A stretch of 64,000 bases of DNA from contig JAJEDJ010000051.1 in NCBI GenBank assembly GCA_022821545.1, positions 1 through 64,000 of the forward strand, written 5' to 3'. The notes under the pieces were generated by a model. That model was given only the letters and a program-made list of their open reading frames with translations, was not told the origin of the DNA and did no database searches. The position numbers were made by a program, and so were the translations under genes. Positions within the stretch are counted from its first letter, which is position 1; each line of letters opens with the position of its first letter. The DNA is from Caldilineaceae bacterium (GTDB taxonomy: Bacteria > Chloroflexota > Anaerolineae > Caldilineales > Caldilineaceae). Below, piece after piece: positions 58,341 to 64,000 of the stretch.

Positions 58341-58982
58341 ATGTCAGACATTCAGGACGATGTAACGTCAATCTACGCCCGGCAGAATCAGCCCCGTCCG
58401 ATTCTGGTTGTCCTCTCCGGGCCCAGCGGCGTCGGCAAAGACACCACGCTGGCGCTGATGAAGCAGCGGGACCTTCCCTTCCATTTCGTCGTCACCACCA
58501 CCACCCGGCCCCGCCGCCCCGCTGAAGTCGACGGCGTCGACTACCATTTCGTGTCCGTGGGAGAGTTCGCCGAAATGATCGACGCCAATGAGCTCCTGGA
58601 GTATGCAGTCGTCTACGGCGACTACAAGGGCATTCCCAAGTCCCACGTGCGCAAGGCCCTGGCAAGCGGCAAGGACGTCATTCTGCGCATCGACGTGCAG
58701 GGCGCAGCCACCATCCGCCGCCTCATCCCCGAAGCCGTAACCATCTTCCTGGTGGCCGAAAGTGAAGAGGCGCAGATGCGCCGTCTGCTGGAGCGCAAGA
58801 CCGAAACGCCCGACAGACTCAAAATGCGCATCGCCACCGCCCGCAAGGAGATGCAGCACCTGCAGAACTTCCAATACGTCGTCGTCAATCGCGACGATTG
58901 CCAGGAAGAGACCGTCGACAAGGTGATCAGCATCATCCTGGCCGAAAAGTGCCGCGTGGACTGGTCTCCCGTAGATCTATAG
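58341..58982 (+). CDS. gmk: Guanylate kinase
   Basis: A 213-residue GMP kinase: P-loop LSGPSGVGKDTTL (about 25-37), TTTTRPRRPAEVDGVDYHFV, ELLEYAVVYGDYKGIPK, and ILRIDVQGAATIRR. All nucleotide-binding motifs are present. Ends 10 bases before the rhomboid gene, so the two are co-transcribed. Confidence 0.97.
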   Translation: MSDIQDDVTSIYARQNQPRPILVVLSGPSGVGKDTTLALMKQRDLPFHFVVTTTTRPRRPAEVDGVDYHFVSVGEFAEMIDANELLEYAVVYGDYKGIPKSHVRKALASGKDVILRIDVQGAATIRRLIPEAVTIFLVAESEEAQMRRLLERKTETPDRLKMRIATARKEMQHLQNFQYVVVNRDDCQEETVDKVISIILAEKCRVDWSPVDL

Positions 58983-58992
58983 ACAGGCCGCG

Positions 58993-59790
58993 ATGAACCT
59001 TTTCGGCAACGAGCCCCGTGCGGACGCCCCGCCCCCCGGGCCAACCTTCTTCATCCCTCTCGTCCCCCCGCGCGTCAGCCGCGCCCTGATCGCCGTCAAC
59101 CTCCTCGCCTTTGCCGCCACCTTCCTCTACGGGCTCGTCGAATACCGCGTCTGGAACGGCCCCACCAACTTGCGCGTCCTCATTGACCTCGGCATGAAGT
59201 CCAACTGGCATATCATCCAGGGCCAGAACTGGCGACTCTTCACCGCCATGTTTCTCCACATCGGCCCCATCCATCTCATCTCCAACCTCATCGGCCTCTT
59301 CTGGCTCGGCCCCATTATCGAAGGCCATTTCGGCCATGTCCGCTTCGCCGTAATCTACCTCCTCGGCGGCCTGCTCGGCAGCATCGCCAGCTACGCCTTC
59401 TCGCCCGCTCTTTCCGCAGGGGCGTCCGGCGCGGTCTTCGCGCTGCTCGGCGCGACTATCGTCTACTTCTATCGCTACCGGGAAAACATGGGCCGGCAGG
59501 GGAAGTCGATGCTCCAGTCCGCGGTCGCGATTCTGGTGATCAACCTTTTCCTCGGTTTCTCGGTCACCAACGTCGACAACTGGGGCCACTTGGGCGGCCT
59601 TGCCGGCGGCGCCGTCGTCGCCATCGGCCTTCTGCCCCGCTACCGCCCGCCCTCCATACTCAGCTTCGGCCACCAGCCCCTCATCCGCGAAGCAAGCATC
59701 GCCCGCAACCTGGCCTGGACCCTCCTCTGCGCGCTCCTCTTCTTCGCCGCCTTCCAGACCGCGACCCTCGTCGGTCCTCCTCTGCGCTAG
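58993..59790 (+). CDS. Rhomboid-family intramembrane serine protease
   Basis: A 265-residue membrane protein with about six hydrophobic segments. Catalytic Ser145 lies in GASGAVFALLGA and His199 in NWGHLGGLAGGA; TAMFLHIGPIHLISNLIGLF matches the family N-terminal helix. It cleaves membrane proteins within the bilayer; substrates unknown. Active site intact. Confidence 0.94.
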   Translation: MNLFGNEPRADAPPPGPTFFIPLVPPRVSRALIAVNLLAFAATFLYGLVEYRVWNGPTNLRVLIDLGMKSNWHIIQGQNWRLFTAMFLHIGPIHLISNLIGLFWLGPIIEGHFGHVRFAVIYLLGGLLGSIASYAFSPALSAGASGAVFALLGATIVYFYRYRENMGRQGKSMLQSAVAILVINLFLGFSVTNVDNWGHLGGLAGGAVVAIGLLPRYRPPSILSFGHQPLIREASIARNLAWTLLCALLFFAAFQTATLVGPPLR

Positions 59791-59832
59791 TCCACACACC
59801 CACCGACCGCTGGAGTTCTAACCGCTGAAGTT

Positions 59833-61875
<2,043 letters not shown>

Positions 61876-62002
61876 AGCAGTTCACACCCGCTTCCCTGTA
61901 TCGCGCCAAGATCGGTCTCTCCGGCGTCCCGCGGACCGGAGAGCATTGCACTATTATACACACCCCCACAAAGTAGCGCAGCAGACCGAACCAACTTATA
62001 CT

Positions 62003-62040
62003 TCACTGACCACTGACCAGCAACCACCGGCCACTTGCAG
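62003..62040 (+). repeat. Intergenic 'CACTGACCACTGACC' repeat
   Basis: Short degenerate copies of CACTGACC/CCACCGGCCACT lie just before the MFS transporter start, like those before gmk and after the SH3b peptidase gene. Confidence 0.6.
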
Positions 62041-62045
62041 TCCCG

Positions 62046-63392
62046 ATGCTAGGAACGATAATTCCCGCCCGCAGGTTCGCCGTCGCCATGGTGCGCCGCA
62101 TGCTCCAGGCGGACCTGCCCGCCGCCGTCCGGTCCGATGAGGACGTCGAAGCCGAAGTATGGCGCAACTACAACTGGAATTTCTCCGTCAACGTCATCGA
62201 CGGCGCCCTCTTCCTCCTGGCCCAAAGCCTCATGTCGGCCACCACCATCCTTCCCTTCTTCGTCACGCGGCTGACCGACAACCCCTTTTACATCGGCCTC
62301 CTTGCCGTTATCGCCAATGGCGGCTGGTTCTTCCCCCAGCTCTTCAGCGCCGGCGCCATCGAACGCACAGACCGCAAAAAGCCCTGGCTGATCAATCTGG
62401 GCTTTTTCCTCGAACGCATGCCGCTCGTCCTCCTGACCGCCGCGACCCTTTTCGCAGTCAGCTCGCCCTCCTGGGCCCTCACCCTCTTCCTCCTGGCATT
62501 CGCCATCTACAACTTCGGCGCCGGCATCATCGCCCCCGCCTGGCAGGACCTCCTCGCGGTCTGCTTTCCGGCCACCCGTCGCGGCCGCCTTATGGGTGTA
62601 ACCATGTTCGCCGGCGGCATTGCCGGCGCGCTCGGGGCGCTCGGCAGCAGCCGCATCCTAGAGACACTGCCCTTCCCCCGCAACTTCCTGATCCTCTTCG
62701 GGCTCGCCACCATCCTTATGTTCGCCGGCTGGGCCGTTCTCGCCCTCACCCGCGAACCGGTGCGCCGCGTCCCCCGCGCCGCCGAAAACCGCCTCCGCAT
62801 CTGGACCAGGCTCGGCCGCATCCTGCGCCGCGATCAGAACTTCCGCCGCTTCCTCACCGCCCGCGGCCTGCTCGCCGTCGGCGGCATGGGCATGGCCTTC
62901 GTCACAGCGGCGGCCATCAGCAAATGGGACGTCTCCGGCGGCACCGTCGGCACCTACACCGTCGCCCTCCTCGCGGGCCAGTCCGCCAGCAATCTGATAT
63001 TCGGCCTTCTGGCCGACCGCAAAGGACACAAACTCTCGCTCGTGCTCGGCGGGCTCGCCGCGGCCTCGGGCTATGTCATCGCCGGGCTGGCGGCCATGCC
63101 GGTTCTCTACTATCTTGTCTTCGTTCTCCTCGGCGTCTACTTCAGCTCCACCTTTGTCTCCGGCCTCATGATCGTGCTCGAGTTCACCGGGCCGGAACAG
63201 CGCCCCACCTACGTCGGCATCACCAACTCGATCATCGGGGCCATCAATGTCGTCATCCCCCTCCTTGGCGGCTGGCTCGCCGCGGTCAGCTATACATATC
63301 TCTTCGCCTTCAGCGCGGTTGCCGGCCTGGCCGGGGTCCTCCTCATGGCCTTCTGGGTGGCAGACCCTCGCCATGCCGCCGAAAACGGCTGA
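62046..63392 (+). CDS. Major facilitator superfamily transporter
   Basis: A 448-residue permease with about twelve predicted membrane segments. It shows the MFS linker motif in both halves (IERTDRKKPWL and GLLADRKGHKLSL) and FFVTRLTDNPFYIGLLAVIANG early. The substrate is unknown. A soluble N-terminal stretch of about 50 residues precedes the first helix, so translation might begin a little later than the ATG at 62046. Confidence 0.9.
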   Translation: MLGTIIPARRFAVAMVRRMLQADLPAAVRSDEDVEAEVWRNYNWNFSVNVIDGALFLLAQSLMSATTILPFFVTRLTDNPFYIGLLAVIANGGWFFPQLFSAGAIERTDRKKPWLINLGFFLERMPLVLLTAATLFAVSSPSWALTLFLLAFAIYNFGAGIIAPAWQDLLAVCFPATRRGRLMGVTMFAGGIAGALGALGSSRILETLPFPRNFLILFGLATILMFAGWAVLALTREPVRRVPRAAENRLRIWTRLGRILRRDQNFRRFLTARGLLAVGGMGMAFVTAAAISKWDVSGGTVGTYTVALLAGQSASNLIFGLLADRKGHKLSLVLGGLAAASGYVIAGLAAMPVLYYLVFVLLGVYFSSTFVSGLMIVLEFTGPEQRPTYVGITNSIIGAINVVIPLLGGWLAAVSYTYLFAFSAVAGLAGVLLMAFWVADPRHAAENG

Positions 63393-63456
63393 CTTGCGCC
63401 CTCTGCCCGTTCGTGGTAGAAATTCGGAAAAGCGCTTACCCTAGGGAGACAACAAA

Positions 63457-64000
63457 ATGACGCTAGGCCATGTCTGTTCAGAACTTTCACGCACCTCCGG
63501 CGAAGCCATCTACGGCACCGCCGGCAACGGCACCGATGTCTGGTTTGTGCTCGAATACCCCGCTGTATGGGGCGCAAAAGCCATGGAAGAAAGCAAGCTC
63601 GACGACGCCCTCAAAGAACATCTGCAACAGGCCGTCGCGGCTACGCCCGGGTCCCGCCTCCAGCTGATCAAACACAGAGAAACGCGCAATGGCTCCGGCA
63701 TCAGCTTCTTCATCGGTCTCTCGCAGGAGGAGAATGCCGCACTCTACCGCTTCCAACTGGCCGATTTCAGCGACCTCGCGGCCATGGATCTGCCCGCCAT
63801 CGTCGCCGAAATACGCGCGGCGCCCGGGCGCTACGCCGCCCACAAACATTACGAACCCCTCTTCCTCGTCTGCACCAACGGCAGCCGCGACCGCTGCTGC
63901 GCCACGCTCGGCGTGCCGGTCTATCTCACCATGGCCGCCTACGCCGGCGACCAGGTCTGGCAGACCACGCACACCGGCGGCCACCGCTTCGCCCCAACCA
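63457..64000 (+). CDS. Sucrase/ferredoxin-like family protein (partial)
   Basis: Open from ATG 63457 to the window end (181 codons). The frame reads MTLGHVCSELSRTSGEAIYG, WFVLEYPAVWGAKA, EPLFLVCTNGSRDRCC and THTGGHRFAP. This is the Suc_Fer-like thioredoxin-fold family with the CTNGxRDxCC cluster motif and GGHRFAP, expected to bind a 2Fe-2S cluster. The 3' end is missing only because the window stops. AGGGAGA lies upstream of the start. Confidence 0.88.
   Translation, partial: MTLGHVCSELSRTSGEAIYGTAGNGTDVWFVLEYPAVWGAKAMEESKLDDALKEHLQQAVAATPGSRLQLIKHRETRNGSGISFFIGLSQEENAALYRFQLADFSDLAAMDLPAIVAEIRAAPGRYAAHKHYEPLFLVCTNGSRDRCCATLGVPVYLTMAAYAGDQVWQTTHTGGHRFAPT

Overview
The window is about 60% G+C and reads as a chromosomal segment of a Chloroflexota bacterium, most likely of the Caldilineae/Anaerolineae type. 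This placement is an inference from gene content: a SpoIIIAA/Ycf45-like R3H ATPase next to thymidylate kinase, a DarA-type c-di-AMP receptor, several Uma2-family proteins, a family of solitary Leu/Ile/Val-type binding lipoproteins, and short 'GACCACTGACC'-like repeats scattered between genes. No rRNA or taxonomic marker is present to settle it.

Region 1 (1-15525) is a type III-A CRISPR-Cas locus read leftward. The gene order is uma2 - cas10/csm1 - AlbA_2/NACHT NTPase - csm2 - csm3 - csm4 - csm5 - csx1 (CARF-HEPN) - CARF (APE2256-type) effector - csx15-like - cas6 - cas1 - cas2 - leader - CRISPR array. The array has 20 complete repeats plus the end of another cut by the window edge. Cas10 keeps both its HD and GGDD motifs, so cyclic oligoadenylate signalling to Csx1 and the second CARF protein is expected. 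The standout gene is the 693-residue NACHT NTPase with an N-terminal AlbA_2 (Schlafen-like) domain. It starts directly at the cas10 stop codon and overlaps csm2, which makes it an integral and, as far as I know, uncharacterised member of this operon.

Region 2 (15600-31350) carries ordinary and decaying genes: a LacI-type regulator, RNase PH, RNase HI, a phosphotransferase, two DUF1801 proteins, two VOC proteins, three tRNA-Ala genes, and three related substrate-binding lipoproteins without transporter genes. Between them lie worn-out toxin-antitoxin and Uma2 remnants: VapC ends, orphan Phd/YefM antitoxins and an internally deleted Uma2.

Region 3 (31650-46790) is a second defence island. It holds a type I restriction locus with intact hsdS and hsdR but only a deleted remnant of hsdM. 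Inserted among these are a HigB/HigA-ImmA toxin-antitoxin pair, a HepT-like gene, an AlbA_2 protein, a leftward Dcm - Vsr - GHKL-ATPase/nuclease module, and a HEPN - Fic operon. A dense cluster of nested palindromes lies just before hsdR.

Region 4 (47000-64000) is mostly housekeeping and envelope: a secreted SH3b/HExxH protein, a GNAT-like protein, an R3H ATPase, thymidylate kinase, a very large YfhO/GT-C membrane fusion, a c-di-AMP receptor, an FmdB zinc ribbon, guanylate kinase, rhomboid protease, a membrane Fe-S oxidoreductase, an MFS transporter and a partial sucrase/ferredoxin-like protein running off the end.
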